Assembly (NCBI GenBank): GCA_002749535.1
Contig: MZZL01000393.1
Coordinates: 259,103 to 323,102 of the forward strand
Direction: 5' to 3'
Source: Apophysomyces variabilis
Taxonomy: Eukaryota; Mucoromycota; Mucoromycetes; Mucorales; Mucoraceae
DNA length: 64,000 bases
The position numbers and the translations under genes were made by a program. The notes below the pieces were generated by a model, which worked only from the letters and a program-made list of their open reading frames with translations, ran no database searches and had not been told where the DNA came from. Every line of letters starts with the position of its first letter. Position 1 is the first letter of the stretch. This document shows positions 37,349 through 48,466 of the stretch, in pieces.

Positions 37349-38291
37349 CTAGCGTTGCATGGATAAATTTTCTAGCATATGCTCAACACAAGCACGATCG
37401 GCTTCACTATCTAGATATTGCTGACCACCGTCGTCTAGGAAATTCTTTTGCACATAATCTTCATACGACGCATAATCTTCCGTCTCTATGGCTTTCCCAC
37501 ATCAGCGCTTTCCCTAAATTCGCTATTCTTGGACTGCTTTCTTTTGTTTATTACCTTGATAAGTTTGCATCAGCTGCAACAAGGGGCTAAGCCGAGACCA
37601 AATGTCAGGTTTGCGCGCCTGCACTAGGTCATGGATCAGCGGAGTCAACTGTGACCAGGGAATGCCATCAAGCAAAAGACCATGAATTTTCTCAAGCAGG
37701 ATAGGATCATCACTAAGCAACAATTCTATCTCGTCCATGGCCGTATCTACGGTTTTGCCAACAATTCCTTCTACTTAATCTTTCTTTTCTTTTTTGCGTC
37801 AAATCATAAAACTCTGGTATTTTACTTTGTTCATCATCTTGTGACCTCTCTGAGCTCAAGATGGCATCCAATCGTGTTTTGGTTTCATTATTAAGCGTAC
37901 TTCGAAACCGACTGAGCTGCTCCAGTACTTGCTCATGGGTGGCACTAGAGTCGTCAAGGCTCAGGCTTCTCACAAAATTTTCTAACATTTGGTCATTCTC
38001 CAGTGTACTTTCCACACGATGAATCAAGTTAAAGCTGTCGGCCACACGCACCATAAAAGCATCATATTGCGGGTTACGTATAGCAGCCTGTAGCAAAGAC
38101 TGCAGCGTTGGTTCCAGATGACGGCCGCGGGGAAGAAAAACCTGGAGCAACTGTTCTGCCATGGCCTGGACGGGCAGCTGATACCGTGGCATGGTCAACA
38201 AATTCATAAACTCTGTGAATTCGGAGGAATCGAATGTCTGCCACACGCTATGAAGAAAATAATAAAGTTGAAGGGCTGAATGAGGATGCAT
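37349..38291 (-). CDS. helical protein of unknown function
   Basis: Three exons, complement(join(37349..37485,37555..37746,37826..38291)), give 264 residues. If the last intron is retained, translation stops at 37523 and gives 229 residues with a different C-terminus. No domain is recognised. The protein looks wholly alpha-helical and Leu/Gln-rich (HSALQLYYFLHSVWQTF, AMAEQLLQVFLPRGRHL, HEQVLEQLSRFRSTL, ILLEKIHGLLLDGIP). It ends in an acidic segment rich in Asp/Glu/Tyr (ETEDYASYEDYVQKN) that exists only in the spliced form. There is no signal peptide or membrane segment. It is divergent from mL45 with 185 bp between start codons, so the two probably share a promoter. Confidence 0.75.
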
Positions 38292-38476
38292 AAGAGAAGG
38301 TAGGTGTCAAAAACCACAAGTTTTGCAAAAAGCAACGGGTTTACCCGATTTGTGTGTGGCATTGCGCCAATGTGTGTGGCTGAGCAATTCCCCCCGATGA
38401 AATAAAAAAAATCGAGAAGGGGCCTGCCAAAAAGCCCCCGGGAGCCAGCAAGGAAAGAAAGAAAAAACCAGCTAAC
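38292..38476. promoter_or_regulatory. compact divergent promoter with repeated decamer and CCAAT box
   Basis: These 185 bp separate the start codons of the unknown helical gene (-) and mL45 (+). Two identical decamers TGTGTGTGGC (38351-38360 and 38371-38380) flank ATTGCGCCAA, which creates a CCAAT pentamer at 38367-38371. The arrangement looks like a regulatory module. The factor bound is unknown. Confidence 0.5.
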
Positions 38477-39574
38477 ATGGCAGCTTCTCTGCGCGGTCTT
38501 CGATGGACGTCTTCTTTACGTCCAGTAACATCCTCCTTCTTCCAATTGCAACAGCAATCGTGCTTAAGACCTGCTGCTTACGGTCTCATTCATATCCAGC
38601 CTTATTCTACCAGACCTTTGCAGCCAAACCAGTCGCTTATTCGGGATCATGGTGTTTTCGGTAATGCACTGAACCAATCGCTGCCATGCTCCAACCAAAA
38701 AAAGAAACAAATATTCATAAAGCGTTTGGTTTAGCCAACTATGTCCCTCCCGAAAAAACACCTTCCGTTACTGATTTCCAACGCTGGCGTTTGACCAAGT
38801 GGCGTAACCTGAAAAACAGCGTCAGCAATTTATTAAGGTAAGTCTGATGAAGGACGGGGAATACGTGTTTCGACGATTTACGAAAAAAACTAGTGTGGGT
38901 TTGATCAAGTACAAGTCCCAGTATGATACCTGGAACTCCGGAAAGTTCCTGTCCGTTGCAGAAGAAACCTACAAAGACATGAACGACGCGTTTGCAAGGT
39001 AAAGAAAAAAAAAAGAGGGGAAGGGGAAAGGCTAGCTATTCCCAGTGTCTCATTGAGAATTTTTGGGGTGACATAGAGGTGATCGAAGCATGCTGGAAGA
39101 AGTATGCTTGGATGCAATGTATTCGGTAAAGATTTCGTGGTCTTTTGAATTGATTTTTGTGAATCCTTAGCTAAAATTTGGTTCAGAACTTGAAAAATCA
39201 AATCAAGCAACGCAACCAAGCACGTTGGGAATGGCGATACCATGGTGAGGTGGAGACACCCAAGATTGTATGTGTCCGTTGTATGAGTGCCACGGGTGTC
39301 AGCAAGCATGGATTTGCTGTTGCCCAGGTGACAGTGAGGATGTTCACAAAACAGGTAAATGTTTAAAAAAAAGAACGCGTTCCTTTGCTTTTCTAAGAGA
39401 GCGGTTTAGTCTATGGCTGTTTTTGATAAGAAGAACCGTTTAATTGGTGGCGATCCGGAGAAGATCCACAACGTACTGGAATACGTTGTCTTCCAAAAGA
39501 CTATTTCGGACCCTGAAGATTTCTGGCGCATCTACGGCAAGATTGCTGCTCCAGAGAAGATTGCAACTCAATAA
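38477..39574 (+). CDS. mitochondrial ribosomal protein mL45 / Mba1-like (Tim44-like fold)
   Basis: Six exons, join(38477..38660,38735..38837,38894..38998,39077..39125,39187..39354,39410..39574), give 257 residues. The N-terminus is a mitochondrial presequence (MAASLRGLRWTSSLRP). Next are GVFANYVPPEKTPS and a basic helix (FQRWRLTKWRNLKNSV), then a Tim44/mL45 domain: TYKDMNDAFARGDRSMLEEVCLDAMYS, RWEWRYHGEVETPKIV, VAQVTVRMFTKQSMAVFDKKN and NVLEYVVFQKTISDPEDFWRIYG. mL45/Mba1 sits at the exit tunnel of the mitoribosome and docks it to the Oxa1 inner-membrane insertase. Acceptor choice for exon 4 (ACATAG|AGG) was fixed by domain continuity; the nearer CCCAG acceptor leads to a stop. Confidence 0.87.
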
Positions 39575-40665
39575 AAGAAAGTTAACAAGAATTCCGAGAG
39601 AGAGAGAGAAAGAGAGATTGCATAGACAACTTGCGGATAGAATAAAGAGAATTGTTCTAATGACAAAACATAATGGAGTATGAAACTGGTGTTGTTCTTA
39701 GTGTAATCAGGATATTGGGCTGATATAGACAGGATCCCTCTCATCTTTTTTAGTTAAAGAAAGATGATATTTGTTTGTCTTGCTCGTTCATAACGGTGTC
39801 CGTGTCTTCTTGCTTTTTCTACACTGTGGCCTTCAAGAATGGGCATTGTCTGTTCTAAATTTGAACTTTGGATTTTGCCTATAAATAGCTACGGATAGCG
39901 ATTCCGTTCGGCAGTGACTTTACTAAAAAAAAAAAAAAGGTACAGGATAAAACGTCCAGTAATATCCGCTCCGATGGACACAGAGCATGTATTGTTAGAT
40001 GATAGACAAGACCTGCAAACATACAGGGTCTGGATTCTTACCTTTAGACTGGTTACATGGCAAGTCACGTGTCCATGCTTATGCATCCAAAGAGATCTAC
40101 AGGTATCTTAGATCGATATGCATCCCTCTGGACGATGGCGTGTAGCAGTAATAAACAAAACGAGATATTACTGCTAATACGTCGGTTTGACCAACTTAAT
40201 TACCGGAACAATATGAAGTTGTGGCAATCGCAGTGCCCTGAAGTCTTATTCATATGAGTGGCTCTTGTTACGAACACAGCTAAAACAGATATTACTGCAA
40301 GAATAACCCATTTTGCAAATCATTTGTTCTTCTCAGCAGTAATATGACCCTTAGTCACGAACACTTCGATGTGCGGGAACAAACCCGACTTTTCTTTTCA
40401 GAAAGCTCAGACAAGACGCGTTTTCTCCTTCTATGCTTCTATTTCCGGATCCCGTCGGATACGATACACAGAGAATCCTATGCTACTTTTCTGTAGTGCA
40501 TGATCTTCTCTAATAAATCAGAATATACAAGATTAAACAGAGGGCTGTCCTTTCAAACAGGGAAGGAAGCTTTGCTTTTTTAATACAAACAATGAAACAA
40601 CAATTTACAGTACATGTGGATGCTTTTTTGGAAATATAGAATTCTACACTTTCTTATATGAAACT
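39575..40665. other. convergent 3' intergenic region, 1.1 kb
   Basis: A short GA-rich purine tract (39595-39618) follows the mL45 stop codon. The rest is AT-rich with no supported gene. A poly-A run lies near 39925-39938. Confidence 0.55.
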
Positions 40666-42481
40666 TTATCGTTTAAACAAGGAAGACCACCATGATCGTG
40701 GCCGTTCTGGATGTCCGTATTCATCATACTCGTCTGAGGGGTATCGGCCGTACTGCTCGCCTGTGCCAGGAAATCCACCCGTTTGGTGTGACCAATCGAC
40801 AGAAGATCGATAAGGATCGGCATAAAAGTCTTCATGGTCAGCTTGGCGAGCTAAATGCTTTCGACGGCGTCTTTTAAACAACACAACACCCGCAACCAAC
40901 AATGCTGCACCGGCAACAGATCCTACAACACCGCCAACAATGGTTCCAGTCGAGGCGCCACTGTTGCTACCGGTATCCAGACCTTGGGTATCCACCGCAA
41001 GCGTGGGAATGACGGTCCTATATGTTTCCAGTTAGAAGAAACAAAAAACATTTGCATAAAACAGATTTTGATACATACATAGTAGGTATGACTGTGGTTA
41101 CAGTGACGGTAATACCATCAACAACCACTGTGGTTATTGTTGGTACATAAGTCGACGTTGTGATCCATACAGTTGTCAAACGCTGTGAAGACGTAGTAGT
41201 AGGAGAAGACCGTTCTGTAGTAGTAGGTCGTTCCGTAGTTGTTGGTGTTGGCGATGGTGTTGTATGGAACGTTGTAGTTGGACTTATCGTAGTTAAGGAT
41301 TGTGTCTCGCTAGTAGTCGTTGTTGTCCTTGTCGCGGGGGTTGTGGTTGGAGTGACCGCAGTGGTAGAAATGTCACTGGATGAGCTTGTCGTTGGATTCA
41401 CTGTAGTCGAAGTAACATCGGTCGTACTTGATGTTGGTTCAATAGAGGAAGTAATAATCGAAGACGACAGTGTGGTAGGCGTAGCGGATGATGAGGAAGT
41501 GACCAAGGTCGGGGAAACAGAAGTAATTTCGGAAGTCGAAGTGATTTCAGAGGTCGAAGAAGTTGCAGAGGTCGAGGCAATGTTTGAAGTCGTTGGCGTT
41601 GGGGACAAGGTTGTGGCAGTAGATGTAACAGTAAATGTAGACATAGTCGCAGTAGTTGAATCGGTGAGGGAGGTTGATGGGGATGTTACAATAGATATAG
41701 AAGAAGTAGAAGGGTCAGCAGACATGGATGTGGAAGAACTTAGATCTGAAGACACTGACGTTTGTGAAGTCACCATAGAGGATGTCGTTTGGGTTGTCTC
41801 CTGGCTGGAAGACGAGGTTGGTTGCTGGCTAGTGCTGGTTGGCTCTTGCGTAGTGCTGGGTTGCTGTGTTGTTGTTGTTGGATGTTCGGTGCTTGTAGGC
41901 CCTTGACTGCTTGTAGGTGGTTGGGTTGAAGTCGGCTGTTGAGAAGATGTAATCGGTTCCTGAGAAGTCGTTGCGCTCAGCGTACTGGTTGGCTTCTCTG
42001 TCGTACCCGTCGTTGTAGAATCACTCGTCGACTGTGGTCTTTGCGATGCCTCACTGTCTGTGGTAGCTTCTGCTGTGTTCGTAGGTTTTTCACTTGTTCT
42101 AGTTTCCCGTTCCGTCGGGGTTGCTTCCTTGTTCGGCGCACTGTCGCCTTCCGTCGGAGATGGCTTGGATTCCGTTGATTGTCTTGAACCTTCCTGAGAA
42201 GAGCCAGCATTGCTACCAGATGTCCCGCCATTTCCATCGTCTGCCTGCCGTTTCTTGTAAATAGATTCTCGGCGCATTTGATCATTGGACACTTCAGACG
42301 TCAAATAATCGGGAAAAGCCATATCCAAATTATGTGATTTCATCAACACGGGTCAATGTAGTGTCTTTGTGTTACACCGATAAAAGCAAAAGAGTGAAGT
42401 GGAATCCCCAAGGAATACAGATGAAAGAGAAGAGAGAAGGAAAGAGATCGAAGAAAAGAATGTCATTTTTATCTTCGCCAT
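40666..42481 (-). CDS. mucin-like Ser/Thr-rich single-pass membrane protein
   Basis: The favoured model has three exons, complement(join(40666..41017,41079..42244,42419..42481)), 526 residues. Exon 1 gives a signal peptide (MAKIKMTFFSSISFLLSSLSS). The 174-bp intron removes an in-frame TGA at 42353-42355. If this intron is wrong, the protein starts at 42343 and has no signal. The extracellular part is almost entirely Ser/Thr/Pro/Glu with irregular SSTT and TSTSQQPTS-like repeats, so it should be heavily O-glycosylated. A conserved-looking patch (VDGITVTVTTVIPTM) precedes the membrane helix (TIVGGVVGSVAGAALLVAGVVLF) and an RRRRK stop-transfer. The cytosolic tail is about 70 residues, Tyr/Pro/Asp-rich. 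The shape resembles fungal signalling mucins and wall sensors (Msb2/Mid2-like), but no orthologue is assigned. Confidence 0.75.
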
Positions 42482-42591
42482 CTGACTTTTTGGCTTGGAA
42501 GCCCAAAAATAGTGTTTTTTTTTCTTTGGAACCATTTATGTTTTTTTAGTCTAAGAATTTTAAAACCCCTATTTATAGGATCCCAAGTTTC

Positions 42592-43524
42592 CTACTTTCT
42601 GTACCATAACTGGGTAATCTTGGTCTAAGAGAAATTAGGATGCTTCAGTACTCTTATCTAATACCGTCAATATATATCCAACTTACTCTTCTCATCTTCT
42701 TCTGCAATTGGAAGATACCGTATAGCAATGCTTCGGCAGTGGGAGGACATCCAGGAACATAGATATCAACAGGAACAATACGGTCACAACCACGAACAAC
42801 CGAATATGAATAGTGATAGTATCCACCACCATTTGCACAGCTACCCATAGAAATAACCCAGCGAGGTTCAGGCATCTAAGACCGAAAAAAAAAATTCAGC
42901 ATGTCTGTCTTTTGCAATCGGGTTCCTCTCATCTAACATCTCCATATCTTTCACTTACCTGATCATAAACCTTTCTCAAAGCAGGAGCCATCTTGTTGGT
43001 CAAGGTACCAGCAACAATCATAACGTCGGACTGACGGGGAGTAGCACGAAAAACAATACCGATACGATCCTGATCGTAACGTGGGGTCGAACAATGCATC
43101 ATTTCCTGCAAAAATGTTTTTGTTTTTCATTAAGGCGTCAAAGTTTCCATTATCTCCTCTAAGCGTACCACAGCACAGCAAGCCAGACCGAAAGTCATGG
43201 GCCACACAGAGCCTTCACGAGCCCAACTGACGACACGATCGACAGTAGATAAAACGTACTCTAGATTCGTACTGAGTACAAAAAAATATGCTACTCAATT
43301 TCAGCATTACCAGCGCTGTTGCTGGGAGTGACAGTGATGTCTTTGATTTCGTCAATGTTTCTGGTCACTTCGGTAGACAAGGCACGTCGAGAAGCAGACA
43401 GGGCTGTGGGAGCGGCGACAGCAGCTGTTTATCCAATATGTCAGTGTATCGTTTGAATTTCGTACGCCATTCGCTTACTCAAAGCGCGCTTTGCCAGCTG
43501 TAATCCAAGTGCAGTGGTTGCCAT
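42592..43524 (-). CDS. NDUFS7: NADH:ubiquinone oxidoreductase 20 kDa (PSST/NDUFS7) subunit
   Basis: Six exons, complement(join(42592..42624,42687..42875,42959..43105,43169..43260,43311..43424,43479..43524)), give 206 residues. The presequence is Ala/Arg-rich ([16 protein letters not shown]). The core matches the NuoB/PSST family: [83 protein letters not shown], and the C-terminus [10 protein letters not shown]. The four ligands of cluster N2 are Cys81, Cys82, Cys146 and Cys176. The subunit sits at the junction of the peripheral and membrane arms of complex I, next to the quinone site. The last exon has only 33 nt. The gene is divergent from the lipase gene. Confidence 0.95.
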
Positions 43525-44051
43525 TCTGTTATTGTATGTGAGAAGAGTAGGGAGGTGGAAGTTACTGCAAGCTGCAGATGAAAGGAATGAGGTTTCAGAG
43601 GCAATTGTGTCGCTTGCAAACAAGGTGACTGTTTTCTGGCACCTGGTAACATTTCTAGCTCCGAAAGAGAATCATGATGACGACAATTACGGAAGCGTCC
43701 TGCATTAAGCGATCAGATGAGTAACAGAAAGATACAATCAATTGCAGTTTTGGTTACAACAGACGATAACAAACACAGCCGATAGTGTAACATAGCAATT
43801 GTTGTACATAAAATGCTTTTTGTTCGAATGTCTACGCCTAGACGCGGAAATTTACTAATTAATTATTCCTATAAAATACACCTTGGTGATTTTCTCGGAA
43901 ACTCTTCGATACGATTCCATACAAAGTATTCTGGAAATTATTTGAAGACTGTTTGCACTTTCCTTTCCTTGTTGCAAACATGTATGTATATATATACTAG
44001 GTCTGAATAGGTTGCTGATGACATATGTGGACAGTTTGTCTCAGTAAAATA
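43525..44051. promoter_or_regulatory. divergent region between NDUFS7 and the lipase gene
   Basis: 527 bp between start codons on opposite strands, AT-rich. No individual regulatory element is recognised. Confidence 0.4.
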
Positions 44052-45952
44052 ATGTTCACTTCACCCACTGGATCAGAAAATGGAAAGCATCAGGGATACT
44101 CCGCTAATTCTCAACAGGTAGAGCCTCCTTCTGGGTGGCCTATCGATCAGAAAGATGCTCAGCGGTCTGCACCTAACTTTGCCATTGCAACAGCACCTTC
44201 AGTAAAGGAGATGGCTCAAGAATATAGCGAATCAGACCGGTGGAACTATATGACCTACGGATTGAACGTGTGCAAGGATTTGCTGCTTACGTTCTACTAC
44301 AAACCTTCTATGATTTTGACGTCCCCGTTCAGTATCATTTCACTTGTGGCGACATACGCGATACTATTCTTTGCCGTATTCATTATCTCTAATGTGCTTG
44401 AGGTATACTGGCAGATCCGAGGAGAACAGCAGTACGAAAGAAGCATGTATAGCCTCAGAGACAAAGGTAATAGAGAAACTCGAGTTAAAAATGTCTTCCG
44501 TATGGCTAACTATCTAAGATATCATTAGTGCTTGGCATGCTTAATCTACGTAGGAATGGATATCCCACGTGCTTATCGTTTTTGACACTATTCATTTTTC
44601 TTTGTCTTTGCGTCTAGTTGAACCTTCTATGATTTTGGACAGGGAATCTGCAAAGCTTGTTCGAGCCACTATTCCTACTATGGCAGATGCTGCACCAATG
44701 GATAACTTATCAGACGATAATCCTTCGCCATCCATACGCCAACGCGTCTTTGACCTTTCGATTGCACAGGCCCTATTACTTTTGTCTACCTTGATTTATC
44801 AACGGGATGGAGTCAAAGTCCGTTCAGCAGTAAAACTACTATCGGCGAAAGATGAAGCTACCCGCAGAAAGAGCATAGGCAAACTACAAGAATCTATAAC
44901 AAAAATCAGGGAAATTGCCGATAAATGGGGTCTTGATTTTCACGGTATGAAGCTTAGTACTGGGTCATGGAACGTTTCTGATACTCTCATCTTATTAATT
45001 TTTAGGGGCTACTGAACTCTTCTCTGTGACGGGACCCTTTTGTGGTGTCTACCTTTCTAAAACAGACCCTGTCATGGTTGTCTGTTTTAAAGGCACGAAT
45101 ATTGATAGCTTTGAGGACATACTAGTGGATGCAACACTCCAACGAGTGGAAGCAGGACCTTACGTATTTGGTCAGACTCACCAAGGCTTCTATGAATCTC
45201 TGTTCTCAAACTCGGGATTTAGCAAAAACGAAATTCACGATCCGTACCACAATATCCTCCGTAAAATTAATCGTTATGCAACGCTTCTTCGTCGAAAGCT
45301 CGGTACGGACAAGAAGATACAGGTCTGGGTTACTGGTCATTCTCTTGGAGGAGCCATGAGTACACTGTTATATGCAAGGTTGCTTAAATGCCCAGGGGAT
45401 TTGGAGAATTGCGAAATTAGGGATTGCTATCTCTATGGTACGCCAGCTGTGGGCGACAATGAATTTGCGTGTATGTTTTCATCGTATGAGCTCAACCCCC
45501 TCCGTCGCTCGTCAACCCTTTGGCGCGTCATAAACAAGAAAGATCTGGTTTCCAAACTACCTTTAGCAAAAACTGATCGTACCACTGGCAAATACATCGA
45601 CAAGCACGATATATTCAACTACTTCCACGTTGGTCATTCCATCAAACTAGGCTGCGGTGATAAACAACCTATAAGGGAAGAAGAATCGGTTTATCGCCCT
45701 ACAACGGAGATTTTAGTCCAACTTGGTGGTTGGAAGCCGCAGAAAGGTGCGTCCGTACAGGCAGCCCAAAAACCTCAGAGTTTCAAGGAATCATTCTTCA
45801 AAAAATCCTATGCTCTCATTCATTATCTGGCTCCATTCTCCTTGGTAGACCATGCCCCAGAAGGTTATCTTTATGAGCTTAATCGAGCACGTGACTACTG
45901 CACATCGCTGATGGATAAACAGCAAGGCACAAACGTAGTCAAACTATCGTGA
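44052..45952 (+). CDS. membrane-anchored class 3 lipase
   Basis: Three exons, join(44052..44466,44618..44956,45006..45952), give 566 residues. An alternative in-frame ATG lies at 44025, but 44052 has the better context (A at -3). A hydrophobic segment at about 92-115 (FSIISLVATYAILFFAVFII) should anchor the protein. A helical linker follows, then the alpha/beta-hydrolase domain: CFKGTNIDSFEDILVDA (oxyanion region), nucleophile elbow VTGHSLGGA with Ser364, YLYGTPAVGDNEFA, catalytic Asp431 in NKKDLVSKLPL, and His462 in FHVGHSIKL. This is the Lipase_3 family (triacylglycerol/diacylglycerol lipase). The second intron donor (CTTA|GTACTG) is the only one that keeps frame into ATELFSV. Confidence 0.88.
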
Positions 45953-47951
45953 CAATAGCACCGATCTCTACGCATTAACGAAGTTTTCGTAGTTTAAGCA
46001 ATAAAACAAAAATGCATAGTGATGTTGTACAATGACAGCATTACTTAGTTAAAAGTTTATGATGCATTGTATTGTATAATATAATCAATTGATACTCTAG
46101 GTGTAACAGATCTATGAGGGTACGTATCTACTCTAAGTCAGCTATCATGCATTTCGTTGCATCAATGAAAGCCTGAACGGGGAGCCCCAGTTTCCAATCG
46201 ATATGCCCTGCGCCAACGTACATGACAGGCGGCTAATTTTTAAACTGGTAAATGGGTATTCCTGACTCGTGTTTGATTCTTACTTCGAGTTCTGTTATGG
46301 ATTTTGCGAGAATAATCGGAATAGGCTGGTTCATACCTAGAGAGCAAAAACATTCAACGCTCTTTTCCTTCAATGGGCACTTCGTTTCTTACCTACTGGG
46401 CAAACGCCGCCTTTCTTGAAGCCAGTCAATGAGTACGACACCTACATCGCTCCTAGTTTAACAAACTTCGATAGTTTTATAAGTTGGACTGGATACCTCA
46501 GGGTCAGCTAAACGAAAGTTGTAAAATTTCTTGCTGATTTCCCTATTCTTCAAGTCTCTGGCGAAGTTTATCAGCTTAGTGATATTCACTGGTTTCACAT
46601 ATTGTGTGATTACGCAGTAGTATCTCGAATACAGTGGATCTGATATAAAGCGTAAATAGATAGATACGTCCAATCAATGTTGAACAAACCCGAAATGCTC
46701 TCATGCGTGCAACGAGTGTTTTCTAATATGACACTTTTGCACATATGTGCTCGAGAAGGGGCGAGGAGCCTGAAGCTGTTTGGAAGAGCATCAGCAATGA
46801 TTCAACACGATACAGGCAAGACATTTACGTTCTTTGTTGCAATTCCCAGTCGTAGTAATCTGATTCGACCTTGATGAAACGGCTTTTGGAACGTAATCCT
46901 ATTGCGACTAAGGCTCTCTCAACCTACAGTTACGCTGCTTTCTTAACATGTCTTCGACTATAGGTCGTTTCTCGTCCCACCTGCAACACGACTTCCGGGC
47001 AATCATCAGCTAAACACTCGGATTGACTGATGTTTTCCCAGTGGGCGAGGTATTCCTTCGACATCACACTGTACAAAGCACTGACATTGTCTACAAGATT
47101 CTGCATACAACCAGCAGCTTTAGTGCCCAGGTTTTCTTTTGGTATCCATTACACGTAACGCTTCCTGTTGCTGCGATGGCAGGTCTGCAACCGTCATTGT
47201 CCTAAAAGGTGCTATTTCGCAGTCGCTTCTCAGGACAAAGTTCCCCGATTTTGCAGCAGCGTGATCGGCCATATTTTGAAGCAAGACAACGATGTCCGGT
47301 GTCGTGACAACCTTGCCATAACCAGATCCTCTCATACTAAGATTTTAGGTAGCAAATATCAACGAGCAATAGTTACATATACGTAGATATCCCTCACCCG
47401 GAAATAAAACTATTAGTGGTAAATTGAGAAAGGAAAAATAAACAATGTGAATTGGCAATTCATATTCGAGCACGCTATTCAATGAATGTCTCCTGCTTTG
47501 GTTATGTAAAGGATATAAAACCTTTGAACCGAAAATAGAACGAAGGTTTTTTTTTTGGTTGAGAGAAAAATATGGTCAGATTTTGCGTTCAGCAGAAGTT
47601 CAGGTGTTGACCCGCGTCCGCCCTGGTTTAACCGGTAGGGAAGATATATTGATGAACCTTTGAAACAACGACCATAGTTGTCCATCTCAGCTTCACATCG
47701 TATTCAAAGAATGGATGTTTTCTTCTGAGATCCATTAAGACGATACACTCCGTGTTGTTATTTTGGAAACCCATACGGGTTAGGCGATATGATTTGTAAC
47801 CTTGACATTGTATAGGACTATGCTTATAAAATCTCTAAACCTTGACGAAAAGAAACCGCACTAGATGTCATCTGTTATTTTTCTTGGAAGGTTAATGAAT
47901 TTGCTGGTTTGCTGGTACAGTTGTCATCAAGGCCGTTGAACCTGTCAGATA
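45953..47951. other. 2-kb interval with disrupted coding-like DNA on the minus strand
   Basis: Between about 47335 and 46130 the minus strand holds open pieces that read like protein and can partly be spliced: MRGSGYGKVVTTPDIVVLLQ, then AGCMQNLVDNVSALYSVMS, DVSIYLRFISDPLYSRYY, GVVLIDWLQERRRLPS and GMNQPIPIILAKSITEL, ending near PPVMYVGAGHIDWKLGLP. An in-frame TAG precedes the last piece and other joints fail, so a complete product could not be built. It is either a gene with exons I did not place or a decaying one. I do not recognise the family. Confidence 0.4.
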
Positions 47952-48123
47952 CAGTGCTTTGCGTTTGAAAATACAAAAGTTTGGGGGGACATCATACAAA
48001 ATTTTCAAAATCCGCAGTACGGGATTCAAGGTAGCTTAGTAAAATACTTGGGCTCTCGATACAAATGCTGGTCTGCAAGTATATATCTTAGTATGTCAAT
48101 ACAATTTTTCAAATCAAGTATAA
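47952..48123 (+). repeat. left terminal inverted repeat
   Basis: About 172 bp, starting TA|CAGTGCTTTGCG, with a six-G run near 47983. It is inverted relative to 50482-50655. Confidence 0.85.
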
Positions 48124-48466
48124 TTGGTAGTTGCCCCCAAGCGATAGCCTGTGGATAATGCGATGCGCAGTAACGATATTAGAACTTAGTCTCTGTGTCA
48201 TCAAGGGTGTCCCTTCATTTATTTCTCCCTCTTTCTTCTCTCGACACACACGTTATTGGCATCCACAGTACTTTTATGATGATATAAGCTTTTACTGTAC
48301 GAGTATGAGACTGGTTATCATGAGATATAAATTTTTATGTGTACATATTGACAAAATGAAGGTATAAAACTTTTACGCTACAGAATAATGTGAACACTGG
48401 ATAACAACATGAATGTTTTGACACACACACTCGTCATTATTCCAGATCGCTTGTTGTTCTTAGAGT

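Noticed and set aside
38999..39058. Alternative acceptor CCCAG for mL45 exon 4
   Set aside because: It leads to an in-frame TAG within a few codons, while ACATAG continues the conserved domain.
41160..41906. Long plus-strand Val/Glu-rich ORF
   Set aside because: Antisense shadow of the Ser/Thr-rich mucin-like exon.
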